Assembly: GCF_036227265.1 (NCBI RefSeq)
Contig: NZ_CP109446.1
Coordinates: 2,431,501 to 2,495,500 of the forward strand
Length of the DNA: 64,000 bases
DNA from: Streptomyces sp. NBC_01476
Lineage (GTDB): Bacteria; Actinomycetota; Actinomycetes; Streptomycetales; Streptomycetaceae
Direction: 5' to 3'
Shown: piece after piece, positions 42,339 through 50,881 of the stretch
How positions within the stretch are numbered: position 1 is the first letter of the stretch
Layout: each line of letters begins with the position of its first letter
The notes under the pieces: model-generated
The model's input: only the letters and a program-made list of their open reading frames with translations
What the model was told of the DNA's origin: nothing
Database searches by the model: none
Program-made: the position numbers and the translations under genes

Positions 42339-45300
42339 CGGGCCCGGTGCGCTGGAGGCGGGTGCACCGGAGGGGGGTGCACCCGCCGACGCCGCGGAGG
42401 CGCTGGCGGGGTGCCGTGCGCCGTATCTGATCGGGGTGCGGCACCACTCCCCCGCGCTGGCCGCCGCGGTGCCGCAGCTGCTGGCCGCGGCGGCACCCGA
42501 GGTGCTCTTCGTGGAGCTGCCGGGGGAGTTCGCGCGGTGGCTGCCGTATCTGGCCGACCCGGCGACCGTTCAGCCGGTCGCGCTGGCCGGGCACGGGCCG
42601 CGCGGGCTGGTGTTCCTGCCGTTCGCCGACTTCTCGCCGGAGCTGGTGGCGATCCGCTGGGCCGCGGAGGCGGGGGTGCCGGTGGTGCCGTTCGACCTGC
42701 CGCTGGGCGCCCGGGGGGACGGCCGGGCAGGCCAGGGGGAGGCGGACGGCGGGCAGCAAGAGCAAGGAGAGCAAGGGCAGCAAGGAGGACAAGGGGCGCA
42801 AGGGGCGTGGCCCGAGCGGGCGTTGGAGCGGGCACTGCGGGAGCGGGCCGGGGGGCGCGCCGAGGACGACCTGTGGAACCGGCTGGTGGAGGCCGCGGCA
42901 CCGGGCGGTACGGCGGAGGCCCTGCGCCGGGCGGCGCTGCTGCTGGGGTGGGCGCTGCGCCAGGACGCGGCGCGCGGCGGCCGGCTCGACCCGTACGACC
43001 TGCGGCGCGAGGCCCACATGCGGCGGCTGCTGGCCGCCAGGCCCGGGGTCAGGGCGGCAGCGGTGGTGGGGGCGTTCCACGGCCCGGCGCTGGTGCCGGG
43101 CGCGGGCGGCACGGAGCCGGACGATCCTGCCGGGCCGGATGACGTCGCGGAGGTGGCCACCTCCCTGGTGCCGTACACCTACCCGCTGCTGGACGAGCGG
43201 TCCGGCTATCCGGCGGGCATCCGCGACCCGGAGTGGCAGTTGGGCGTGGTGCGGGCGGCGGGTGACCCGGAGCGGCTGGACGCGCTGCTGCTGGGGACCG
43301 CGGTGCGGATCTGCGCCGCGGTCCGGGCCGCGGGTCACCCGTGCGGGCCGCCCGACGCCCGTGAGGTGGTCCGGCATGCCCGGGACCTGGCCTCGCTGCG
43401 CGGGCTGCCCGCAGCCGGGCGCGGTGAGCTGCTGGAGGCCGTGCGGACGGTGCTGACGCAAGGCCAGTTGCTCGGGCGGGGCCGGGTGGTGGCGCGGGCG
43501 CTGGAGGAGGTACTGGTCGGCACCCGGCACGGCAGGCCCGCTCCCGGCACCCCGCGGTCAGGGCTCGGACCGGCCGTGGAGAGCCTGCTGGCCGAGCTGG
43601 GTCTGCCGGCGCCCGGGGCACCGGAACGGCGGGAGCTGCGGCTTGACCCGTACCGTTCGCCGCTGGACCGCCGCCGGGAGCTGGCACTGCGGCAGCTCGT
43701 GGTCTGCGGGGTGCCGTACGGCGAACCGGCGCCCACCGCGGGGACCGGCGGCACCGCCGGCATCGGCACCCGCTGGACGGTGGAGTGGACGCCCGCCACC
43801 GCGGCGATGCTGGAGGCGACCGCTGTGCACGGCTCCGAACTCCCCTTCGCCGCCGAGGGGTTGCTGCGGCAGCGGGCCCGCAACGAGCGGCGGGACGGCG
43901 GCCCGGCGGCGGCGGAGGTGCTGACCGGGCTGACCGACGCGGCCTCCTGCGGCCTGCCGGGACCGGCCGCGGACCGGCTCGCGGAGACGGCCCGGCTGCT
44001 GCCGGTCACCGGGACGCTCCCGGAGCTGCTGGCCGGGCTTGGCCTGCTGGACCGGCTGGCCTCGGGGCACTTTCCCGGTCTTGACGCCGGGTGGGAGGCC
44101 GCAGCGGTGACGGCGGCCCGGGCCGAGGTGACCGCTGCCGGGGTGCGGGCACTGGACGGTCTGGCGGGGTCGGACGACCCGGCGGACGCGCTGGCGCTGG
44201 CGGAGCTGGCCGCCCGGGGGCTGCCCGGGCTGCGGATGGCGGACGCGCTGACCCGGCTGGCGGCCGAAGGCACACCACTGATCCGGGGCGCGGCCGGTGC
44301 GGCCCTGGTGCTGCTGGGCGAGACCGCGCCGGGCGCCTTCGGCACGGTGCTGGCCGCCAGGACCGAGGACGCCACCACCGCGGAACTGCGGGAGGGGCTG
44401 GCCGGTTTCCTCACCGGGGCGCTGACCGCGGCGGGGCCGCTGGTGGAGGCGGAGGCCCTGCTGGCGCCGCTGGTGGAGACGGTGGAGGCGCTGCGGGACC
44501 GGGGGTTCCTGACCCGGTTGCCCGCCCTGCGGCGGGGGTTCGACGCCTTGACGCCGGCGGCGCGGGAGCGGCTGCTGGCGACGGTAAGGGACGGTGCGGC
44601 CTTCGGGCCGGCCGCGCCCGCTGGGCTGGACCCGGCGGCGGCTGCCCGGCACACCGGGGCGGACCTGGCGGGGCGCGAGGCGCTGGCGGCACTGGGGTTG
44701 CTGGGCGTGCTGGACGGTGACCTTCCGGCCGCCGCGGTGGATACGCCGCAGGGCCGCCAGGAAGGGTCCATGGACGACGTGATCACCGCGGATGTGCGGT
44801 GGCAACTGCTGCTGGGCCGGGTGAAACAGCGGTCGGCGGCGCGGATGGCGGCCGCGCTGGACGAGTTGTACGGGGCAGGACGCGGGGAGGGTGCGGAGGA
44901 GATGGGGAGGTCAGGGGCGGGCAGCGAGGCGCCGTACCCCGATGTCCGCAGCTGGGCCGAGGAGCTTCAGGCGCTCTTCGGGGCCGGTGTCCGGGAGGAG
45001 GTGCTGGCGGCGGCTGCCGCGGCCGGGCGGCTCGACGCGGCCCTGGAGATGGACCCGGCGGCGGCCCGGCCCTCGGTGGAACTCCTGCGGACCGTGCTGT
45101 CGTTCGCCGGCGGGCTGCCCGAGGGCCAACTGGCCAGGCTCCGGCCGCTGGTGGCGAGGCTGGTGCGGGAGCTGACGCAGGCGCTGGCCAACCGGATGCG
45201 GCCGGCGCTGGTGGGGCTGACCCATCCGCGCCCGACGCGGCGGCCGGGCGGCCCGCTGGATCTGCCCCGCACCCTGCGGGCGAACCTCGCGACGGCCCGC

Positions 45301-45885
45301 CGCGACCCGGTGGACGGGACCGTCACCGTGCTGCCGGAGCGGCCTGTCTTCCGGACGCGGGCGCGCAAGGCGGCGGACTGGCGGATCGTCCTGGTGGTGG
45401 ACGTCTCGGGGTCCATGGAGGCGTCCACGATCTGGTCGGCGGTCACCGCGGCGGTGCTCTCCGGGGTGCCGGCGCTGAGCACCCACTTCGTGGCCTTCTC
45501 CACCGAGGTGGTGGACCTGACCGGGCAGGTGGACGACCCGCTGAGCCTGCTGCTGGAGGTGCGGGTGGGCGGCGGTACGAACATCGCCCGCGGGCTGCGC
45601 CACGCACGGGGGCTGGTGACGGTGCCGTCGCGGACGCTGGTGGTGCTGGTCAGCGACTTCGAGGAGGGCGGGCCGGTCGGGGCGCTGCTCGGGGAGGTAC
45701 GGGCGCTGGTGGAGTCCGGGTGCCATGTCCTGGGGTGCGCGTCGCTCGACGACGCCGGCCGGGGGCGGTACTCGGTGGGCGTCGCGGGCCAGTTGGTGGC
45801 CGCGGGGATGCCGGTGGCGGCGCTGAGCCCGCTGGAGCTGGCGCGGTGGGTGGGCGAACGGGTCTCCGGTGGCGGGTCCCGGTGA
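42325..45885 (+). CDS. DUF5682-VWA fusion protein
   Basis: An 1186-residue protein joining two families that are separate genes elsewhere (E. coli YehM- and YehP-like). The N-terminal DUF5682 part (1 to about 760) begins YLIGVRHHSPALA (His 40-41) and LFVELPGEFARWL (Glu 64), a pattern recalling the TIKI/ChaN/EreA hydrolase fold. The C-terminal part carries a von Willebrand A domain with a full MIDAS: DVSGSM at Asp 1026, Thr 1085 in GGGTNIARG, and Asp 1111 in VSDFEEGG. A Gln/Gly-rich insert lies at about 144-161. An internal GGAAGG plus ATG at 44770 could also yield the VWA half alone. It overlaps MoxR by 14 bp. Confidence 0.88.
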   Translation: MRSADGPGALEAGAPEGGAPADAAEALAGCRAPYLIGVRHHSPALAAAVPQLLAAAAPEVLFVELPGEFARWLPYLADPATVQPVALAGHGPRGLVFLPFADFSPELVAIRWAAEAGVPVVPFDLPLGARGDGRAGQGEADGGQQEQGEQGQQGGQGAQGAWPERALERALRERAGGRAEDDLWNRLVEAAAPGGTAEALRRAALLLGWALRQDAARGGRLDPYDLRREAHMRRLLAARPGVRAAAVVGAFHGPALVPGAGGTEPDDPAGPDDVAEVATSLVPYTYPLLDERSGYPAGIRDPEWQLGVVRAAGDPERLDALLLGTAVRICAAVRAAGHPCGPPDAREVVRHARDLASLRGLPAAGRGELLEAVRTVLTQGQLLGRGRVVARALEEVLVGTRHGRPAPGTPRSGLGPAVESLLAELGLPAPGAPERRELRLDPYRSPLDRRRELALRQLVVCGVPYGEPAPTAGTGGTAGIGTRWTVEWTPATAAMLEATAVHGSELPFAAEGLLRQRARNERRDGGPAAAEVLTGLTDAASCGLPGPAADRLAETARLLPVTGTLPELLAGLGLLDRLASGHFPGLDAGWEAAAVTAARAEVTAAGVRALDGLAGSDDPADALALAELAARGLPGLRMADALTRLAAEGTPLIRGAAGAALVLLGETAPGAFGTVLAARTEDATTAELREGLAGFLTGALTAAGPLVEAEALLAPLVETVEALRDRGFLTRLPALRRGFDALTPAARERLLATVRDGAAFGPAAPAGLDPAAAARHTGADLAGREALAALGLLGVLDGDLPAAAVDTPQGRQEGSMDDVITADVRWQLLLGRVKQRSAARMAAALDELYGAGRGEGAEEMGRSGAGSEAPYPDVRSWAEELQALFGAGVREEVLAAAAAAGRLDAALEMDPAAARPSVELLRTVLSFAGGLPEGQLARLRPLVARLVRELTQALANRMRPALVGLTHPRPTRRPGGPLDLPRTLRANLATARRDPVDGTVTVLPERPVFRTRARKAADWRIVLVVDVSGSMEASTIWSAVTAAVLSGVPALSTHFVAFSTEVVDLTGQVDDPLSLLLEVRVGGGTNIARGLRHARGLVTVPSRTLVVLVSDFEEGGPVGALLGEVRALVESGCHVLGCASLDDAGRGRYSVGVAGQLVAAGMPVAALSPLELARWVGERVSGGGSR
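42754..42806 (+). repeat. CAA/GGN microsatellite inside the DUF5682 coding region
   Basis: A purine-rich run of CAAGG-type units (about 9-bp period) encodes QQEQGEQGQQGGQGAQG in frame. CAA and AAG-containing codons are rare in this genome, so the tract looks like a recently expanded in-frame repeat or linker. It separates the first DUF5682 segment from the rest. Confidence 0.7.
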
Positions 45886-46153
45886 ACTCTGCCGCCCGCC
45901 GGGAAGCGCCCGTCGGGAAGTGCCCGTCGCTCCCGGGTGGGTGCGGCTTCCCGGGGTGTTCCGGCCCGTACGTGCGGGTTCGCCGGCGGCCCGTCCCCGT
46001 GGCGGTCGTGCGGAGCCGCCACCGGCCGTGGGGGGATGCCGGCGGTCGTGGGAGCCACGGACGGCCGTGGGGGCCGCCGTCCGGGCAGCCACTCCTGTTG
46101 GTGCGGGTGCGGCCTGGTGAAGGGCAACGGCGGTGCCGGAGAGGGGACATGAC

Positions 46154-47914
46154 GTGGTGAACGGGTTGCCGCCGGTGACGGCCGGAGCCGCCGGGGAGGC
46201 GGCCGAGTTGCTGCCGGGACGGTTGCGGAAGCGGTTGGACGGGGCCGTGGGGAAGGCCGGCGGGTGGGTGGTGCGGGCGGGGGACGGCGAGGTCGTGGTC
46301 GCGGTGGACGCCGAGACCACCGTGACGCTCACCTTGTCGCCCGCCGGGACGGTGGCCACCGCCGGCGCGGTGCGCTGCGACTGCCTGCTCGCGCCCGCGT
46401 GCCTGCACCGCGCCGCCGTGCTGGCCGCGGCGCCGCTCGCCGACGAAGAGGAAGAGGAAGAAGGGGACGGTCCCGGGGAAGAGGGCTCGGATGCCAGGAG
46501 CAAGGCCGCGGGCGAGACCGGCGAACGGCCGGCGGACCCGGACCCGGACTCCCCCGCCGGCGGCCCGGCCTCCGACGCGATGCGGGAGGCCGCGGCAGCC
46601 CTGTGGACCGCGGGGGTCACCGCGCTGTGCGCCGGGGCGAACGCCTCCGCTCTCCCCCGGACGGCGTTGCTGCACGCCGCCCACAGCGCCCGGCTGGCGC
46701 GTCTGCACCGGCCCGCCGCGAGTGCCACACGGGTGGCGCGGCGCCTCGGTGAGGCGCGGGCCGCCGACAGCGCCTTCCGGCTCGGCGAACTCGTCGCGGA
46801 CCTGGCCGCCCTGCTGGCGGAGGCACGGGCGGTGGCCGCCGGGGACGCGGCCCTGGCCGGTGCGGCCCGGCGGACGTATCAGCCGGCGGGGCCGCTGCGG
46901 CTCTACGGCCTGTTCACCGAGCCGGTGGTCACCGCGTCCGGGTACGGCGGGGCGGTCACGCATCTGGCGACCGCCGAGGGCGAGGTGCGGACCGTCGGGG
47001 TGGTCGCGCCCGGCGGGGTGGAGCGGGTGGACGCCTCGGCGGGGGCCGGGGTGCCCGGTGGCGCGGCGCTGACCCTGCGGCAGTTGGGGCGCGGCGGGGG
47101 GCTGATCGCCACCGGGGCGACCGTGACGGAGGACGGGCGGATCGGCGGCGGGGCGGGCCTGCGGACGGTGGGCGCGGGCGGGGCGGGCTGGTTCGAGCCG
47201 CCGCTGGACGCGCTGTGGCGGCGCCCCGCCGCCGCCCAGGTGGCCGCCGCGGTGGCACGGCCGGAGGGGGACGGTCTGCTGTTCCTGTCGGGTACGGTCA
47301 CACGGCTGGACGGCCTGCCCGCCCTCGCGCTCGCCGGCGGCGGACCCGTGGTCGTACTCCACGCGCCAGACGCGCGCCCGGAGTTGGCGTACACCGCGAA
47401 TCTGCGGCGGCTGGCGGGGCTCTCGGGGGCGGCGGTACGGCTGATCGGCCGGCTCGCGCCGGACCGGCCGCGGGGCGTGGTGGCCCTGGCGCTCGGCACA
47501 CCGGACCGGACGGTGGACCTCGGGCTCGACCAGCTCCCCGCGGCCCTCGCGACGGCAGCGGCCGGTCCTGCCGCCCCGCCGTCCGGCTCCCCGCTGCCGC
47601 TGCCGCTGCCGCTGCCTCCCGTGGAGTGGGACCTGCTGAGCCGTACGGTGGCGCGTACCGTCGCGGGCGGCCGGGCGGTGGCGGCGGTGGCCGCCGATCC
47701 GGCGCTGCCGGGCCGGCTGCGTGCCGCCGGGCTGCCCACCGCCGCCGCCTGCGCCGCCGCACTGAGCGCCGCGGCCCGGGCCCGCCGCCCCGACGCGCTG
47801 GGCGCGATGCTCCCGGCCGACCCGGACGCCTTCGCCACCGCGTGGCTGGCCGCGGCCGTCTACCTCTCGGCCGCGGCCCGGGACTTCACGACGGCTGCCT
47901 GGGCCGGCGGCTGA
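46154..47914 (+). CDS. SWIM zinc-finger protein of the MoxR-VWA cluster
   Basis: A 586-residue protein with an N-terminal SWIM motif, CxC-x5-CxH, at Cys75, Cys77, Cys83, His85 (CDCLLAPACLH), a zinc finger thought to bind DNA or protein. A highly acidic linker (ADEEEEEEGDGPGEEG) follows, then a large helical and beta-rich region with no recognisable enzyme motif. The start is one of two adjacent GTG codons (46154 or 46157) after AGGGGA. The gene lies about 270 bp downstream of the VWA fusion and is not overlapping, but on the same strand. E. coli YehQ, also SWIM, occupies a comparable place, supporting common function. Confidence 0.82.
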   Translation: MVNGLPPVTAGAAGEAAELLPGRLRKRLDGAVGKAGGWVVRAGDGEVVVAVDAETTVTLTLSPAGTVATAGAVRCDCLLAPACLHRAAVLAAAPLADEEEEEEGDGPGEEGSDARSKAAGETGERPADPDPDSPAGGPASDAMREAAAALWTAGVTALCAGANASALPRTALLHAAHSARLARLHRPAASATRVARRLGEARAADSAFRLGELVADLAALLAEARAVAAGDAALAGAARRTYQPAGPLRLYGLFTEPVVTASGYGGAVTHLATAEGEVRTVGVVAPGGVERVDASAGAGVPGGAALTLRQLGRGGGLIATGATVTEDGRIGGGAGLRTVGAGGAGWFEPPLDALWRRPAAAQVAAAVARPEGDGLLFLSGTVTRLDGLPALALAGGGPVVVLHAPDARPELAYTANLRRLAGLSGAAVRLIGRLAPDRPRGVVALALGTPDRTVDLGLDQLPAALATAAAGPAAPPSGSPLPLPLPLPPVEWDLLSRTVARTVAGGRAVAAVAADPALPGRLRAAGLPTAAACAAALSAAARARRPDALGAMLPADPDAFATAWLAAAVYLSAAARDFTTAAWAGG

Positions 47915-47989
47915 CGGCGGTGCGGGGCCGGAACCAGCCGTCGCCCCGGCGCGTCGGTCAAGGGGACCGCACTCGGGGAGGGGAACGTC

Positions 47990-48676
47990 ATGCGTCGCTG
48001 GCCCGCTCGGCTGCGCCCGCGTCTGCCGAGGACCAGGCAGGGGTGGCGCCGCCTGGTCCAGGTGGCCGCCGCCGTCTGTGTCCTGGCGCTGCTGCCCGCG
48101 ACCTGGCTCCGGCTGACCGCCGGCGACCGGGTCCGCTCCGAGGCGGATGTGCCGGCCGAACCGGTGGCGGTGGTGTTCGGCGCCGGGTTGTGGGGCGGGC
48201 AGCCGTCGCCGTATCTGGCGCACCGGCTGGACGCGGCGGCCCGGCTCTACCACGCGGGCAAGGTCCGGGTGGTGCTGGTCACCGGTGACAACAGCCGGAC
48301 CTCGTACGACGAACCGGGTGCGATGCGGACCTATCTGACCGCGCACGGGGTGCCCCGGGACAAGGTGGTGCTGGACTACGCCGGGTTCGACACCTGGGAC
48401 TCCTGCGACCGGGCCAAGCGGGTGTTCGGAGTCGACCGGGCGGTGCTGGTCAGCCAGGGGTTCCACATCCGGCGGGCGCTCGCGCTGTGTGCGGCGGCGG
48501 GGATCGACGCGTACGGGGTCGGCGTGGACGAGCCGCATGACGCGACGTGGTACGCGGGCGGGGCACGGGAGTTGGTGGCGGCGGACAAGGCGGCGCTCGA
48601 TGTGCTGGTACGGCCGGCGCCGCGGTTTCTGGGGCCGCGGGAGGACGGGGTGGCGCGGGCGCTGGCCGCGCGCTGA
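47990..48676 (+). CDS. SanA/YdcF-family (DUF218) membrane protein
   Basis: A 228-residue protein with a basic N-terminus, one membrane helix (LVQVAAAVCVLALLPATWL) and an external DUF218 domain. It shows VAVVFGAGLWGGQPSPYLAH, VRVVLVTGDNSRTSYDEPGA, and VLVSQGFHIRRALALC, the SanA/ElyC pattern. Such proteins are associated with envelope integrity or vancomycin sensitivity in other bacteria; enzymatic activity is not established. ATG 47990 has GGGGAGGGGAA upstream. It ends 13 bp before a perfect 32-bp palindrome that precedes the GntR gene. Confidence 0.85.
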   Translation: MRRWPARLRPRLPRTRQGWRRLVQVAAAVCVLALLPATWLRLTAGDRVRSEADVPAEPVAVVFGAGLWGGQPSPYLAHRLDAAARLYHAGKVRVVLVTGDNSRTSYDEPGAMRTYLTAHGVPRDKVVLDYAGFDTWDSCDRAKRVFGVDRAVLVSQGFHIRRALALCAAAGIDAYGVGVDEPHDATWYAGGARELVAADKAALDVLVRPAPRFLGPREDGVARALAAR

Positions 48677-48689
48677 GGCCGGCGAGCAC

Positions 48690-48721
48690 CGTTGTATCCC
48701 TTGCATGCAAGGGATACAACG
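48690..48721. promoter_or_regulatory. Perfect 32-bp palindrome upstream of the GntR gene
   Basis: The half-site CGTTGTATCCCTTGCA (48690-48705) is followed at once by its exact reverse complement (48706-48721). A -10-like TAGGGT lies at 48735-48740 and the GTG start at 48747, so the palindrome covers the -35 area. The TTGTAT/ATACAA ends resemble FadR-subfamily GntR operators. It is probably the autoregulatory operator; as RNA it could also terminate the preceding gene. Confidence 0.75.
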
Positions 48722-48746
48722 TATGCAGGGGTGTTAGGGTGCCGGG

Positions 48747-49391
48747 GTGCAGCAGACCGAATCCGCCCGTGGCAGGCTCCGCGACCTGATCCTCGACGGC
48801 GCCTACGCACCTGGTCAGCGGCTCACCGAGACCGAGGTGGCCGCCTCGCTGGCGATGAGCCGCACCCCGGTGCGCGAGGCGTTCCGGGCGCTGGTCTCCG
48901 ACGGTCTGGTGCGGTCCGCCGGGCGCGGGGTGGAGGTGGTCGCGCTGGACGGTACGGCGCTGCGGCACGCCTACGAGGTGCGGGGCGCGCTGGAGGCCCT
49001 GACCGCCGAACTCGCCGCCGGGCAGCAGGCGCAGGGGCGGATAGCGCCCGCTTCCCTGGCCGCGCTGGCCGATGACGCCGACCGGACCGAACAGGCCACG
49101 GTCGAGGGCAGGTTCGCCGAGGCGGTCGGCCACAACCGGCGGTTCCACCGGCGGATCGCCGAACTCGCCGCGAACCCGGTGGCGTTGGTGACGCTGGACC
49201 GGCTGTGGGACCAGATCGTCGTCTCCACCCGGGCATCGCTCGACCCACCGCACCGGCCGGCCCAGGTCAACGCACAGCACCGGGCGTTGCTGCGGGCGGT
49301 CACCGAAGGGCGGGCGGCGGACGCCGGGTTGCTCGCCCGGCAGCACGTCGCGGACACCTGTAAGGACCTTCCGGCACCGGAGAGGAACTGA
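48747..49391 (+). CDS. GntR-family (FadR/FCD subfamily) transcriptional regulator
   Basis: A 214-residue regulator with an N-terminal winged helix (about 5-70: LRDLILDGAYAPGQRLTETE, VAASLAMSRTPVREAFRAL) and a C-terminal FCD helical ligand-binding domain (about 75-205), with HNRRFHRRIAELAANPVAL and the metal-type His in NAQHRALLRAV. The GTG start sits 7 bp after a TAGGGT -10, so the message is probably leaderless. Only 4 bp separate it from the OsmC gene, so both are co-transcribed. The upstream palindrome is the likely operator. Ligand is unknown, commonly a small carboxylic acid in this subfamily. Confidence 0.9.
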   Translation: MQQTESARGRLRDLILDGAYAPGQRLTETEVAASLAMSRTPVREAFRALVSDGLVRSAGRGVEVVALDGTALRHAYEVRGALEALTAELAAGQQAQGRIAPASLAALADDADRTEQATVEGRFAEAVGHNRRFHRRIAELAANPVALVTLDRLWDQIVVSTRASLDPPHRPAQVNAQHRALLRAVTEGRAADAGLLARQHVADTCKDLPAPERN

Positions 49392-49395
49392 ACCC

Positions 49396-49875
49396 ATGGC
49401 GTCGGCCAGACAGCACACATACGCGACCGAGGTGGTCTGGACCGGCAACCTCGGTACGGGCACCGACACCTACCGCTCCTACAGCCGCGACCACCGGGTC
49501 TCCGCGGCCGGGGTGCCGGCCTTCCTCGGCTCCGCCGACGCCGCGTTCCGCGGTGACGCCGGGCGCTGGAACCCCGAGCTGATGCTGCTGGCGGCGCTCT
49601 CGCAGTGCCATCTGCTTTCCTACCTGTACGTCTGCGCGGCCAACGGCGTGGTGGTGACCGGCTACAGCGACCAGGCGGTCGGCACGATGGAGGAGACCGG
49701 CGACGGCGGCGGCCACTTCACGCGGGTCCTGCTGCGGCCTGCGGTCGAGGTGGCCTCCGCCACGATGACCGGCAAGGCCCGCGCCCTGCACGCCGAGGCG
49801 AACCGGCTCTGCTTCATTGCCAACTCCGTCAACTTCCCCGTCCACCACGAGCCGTCGATCCGCGTGGCACCGTAG
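49396..49875 (+). CDS. OsmC-family peroxiredoxin-like protein
   Basis: A 159-residue OsmC-fold protein. Cys 71 in LAALSQCHLLSYLYVC is the expected peroxidatic position, and Cys 139 in ANRLCFIANSVNFPV the resolving one. The N-terminus VVWTGNLGTGTDTYRSYSRD is typical of a subgroup distinct from the Ohr at 3.1 kb. It begins 4 bp after the GntR stop, with GGAGAGGAAC within the GntR 3' end as ribosome-binding site. It is thus under the same promoter and palindrome. Its physiological substrate is unknown; peroxide or electrophile detoxification is likely. Confidence 0.9.
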   Translation: MASARQHTYATEVVWTGNLGTGTDTYRSYSRDHRVSAAGVPAFLGSADAAFRGDAGRWNPELMLLAALSQCHLLSYLYVCAANGVVVTGYSDQAVGTMEETGDGGGHFTRVLLRPAVEVASATMTGKARALHAEANRLCFIANSVNFPVHHEPSIRVAP

Positions 49876-49957
49876 GACCGCCGCGACCGGCCCCTCGGCG
49901 GAGCCCGCGACCACGCCGCCGATGGCGCCGGGGCGGGCACCCTTGGTGGGCACCCGG

Positions 49958-50881
49958 CTACGTCCGCTGCGCAGGCACCGCACGTGCGCGCAGCCTGCGG
50001 AGCATCCTCGCGTCCTGGAAACCCACCGCGCGAGCCGCGGATTCGGCCGGGGTGCCCTGGGCGATGAGGTGCTGGGCCCGCTCCAGGCGCAGTTCCTGCT
50101 GGTAGCGCAGCGGGGTGAGCCCGGTGGCGGCGGTGAAGCGCCGGGTGAGGGTGCGCTCGCTGAGCCCGGTCGCGGCGGCAAGGGCGGCCAGCGGCAGCGC
50201 GTCGTCGAAGCGCGCGTCGATGAGGTCCTGGGCCCGGTGGACGGCGTCGCTGAGGTGCGCGCGGTGCCGGAGCATCACCCCGGTCTGCTGGGCGTCGCCG
50301 TTGCGGCGGGCGTAGACCACCATCTGCCGGGCGACGCGGGCCGCGGCGCCCGGCCCGTGCCGTACCGCGAGCAGGTGCAGCGCCAGATCGATGCCGCTGG
50401 CGATCCCCGCCGAGGTCACCACCCGCCCGTCGACGACGTACAGCACGTCCCGTACGACGGTGGCCCGCGGATAGCGGTGGGCCAGTTCGTCCTGGACGTC
50501 GTGGTGGGTGGTGCAGCGCCGTCCGTCGAGCAGTCCGGCCCGCCCCAGCGCGTCCGCGCCCGCGCAGACGCTGGCGACCGTGCCGCCGGCCGCGTGGTGG
50601 GCGCGCAGCCGCTCCAGCGTGCCGGCGCCCAGCACACCGGTGTCCCGCAGGGTGGGCGACCGCCAGCCGGGCACGATGATCAGATCCGCCGCGCCGAGCT
50701 CCGGCCAGGACGTGGCGGCCCGCAGCGGCAGCCCCTGCGCGGTCGGTACGTCCTCCTGCTCGGCCACGTAGCGCAGCCGGTACCCGAGCCCCTGGTCCGC
50801 CGCCGTCGAGAAGACCTGCGCGGGCCCGGCCAGGTCCAGCAGATGCAGCTGCGGGACCAGCAGGAAGACCACCTCGGTCAC
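49958..50881 (-). CDS. GlxA-family regulator (DJ-1/PfpI plus AraC domains)
   Basis: A 307-residue regulator. The N-terminal DJ-1/PfpI-like domain (about 1-180) has VVFLLVPQLHLLDLAGPAQV and VASVCAGADALGRAGLLDGR, with the Cys nucleophile-elbow position. The C-terminal AraC domain (from about 210) contains LAALAAATGLSERTLTRRFT and PLRYQQELRLERAQHLI. The last part, AVGFQDARMLRRLRARAVPA, departs from the usual second helix-turn-helix ending and may be shortened. The start is GTG 50881, overlapping the isochorismatase stop (GTGA), so the two are coupled. It probably controls that hydrolase. Confidence 0.88.
   Translation of the reverse strand: MTEVVFLLVPQLHLLDLAGPAQVFSTAADQGLGYRLRYVAEQEDVPTAQGLPLRAATSWPELGAADLIIVPGWRSPTLRDTGVLGAGTLERLRAHHAAGGTVASVCAGADALGRAGLLDGRRCTTHHDVQDELAHRYPRATVVRDVLYVVDGRVVTSAGIASGIDLALHLLAVRHGPGAAARVARQMVVYARRNGDAQQTGVMLRHRAHLSDAVHRAQDLIDARFDDALPLAALAAATGLSERTLTRRFTAATGLTPLRYQQELRLERAQHLIAQGTPAESAARAVGFQDARMLRRLRARAVPAQRT

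Noticed and set aside
45869-46120. Short plus-strand frame between the VWA and SWIM genes
   Set aside because: No ribosome-binding site, no motif, Arg/Pro/Gly-rich; it overlaps the VWA gene end out of frame.
45650-48706. 1018-codon minus-strand open frame across the VWA, SWIM and YdcF genes
   Set aside because: It crosses three genes with clear motifs on the other strand and two promoters; its composition is that of a shadow frame.
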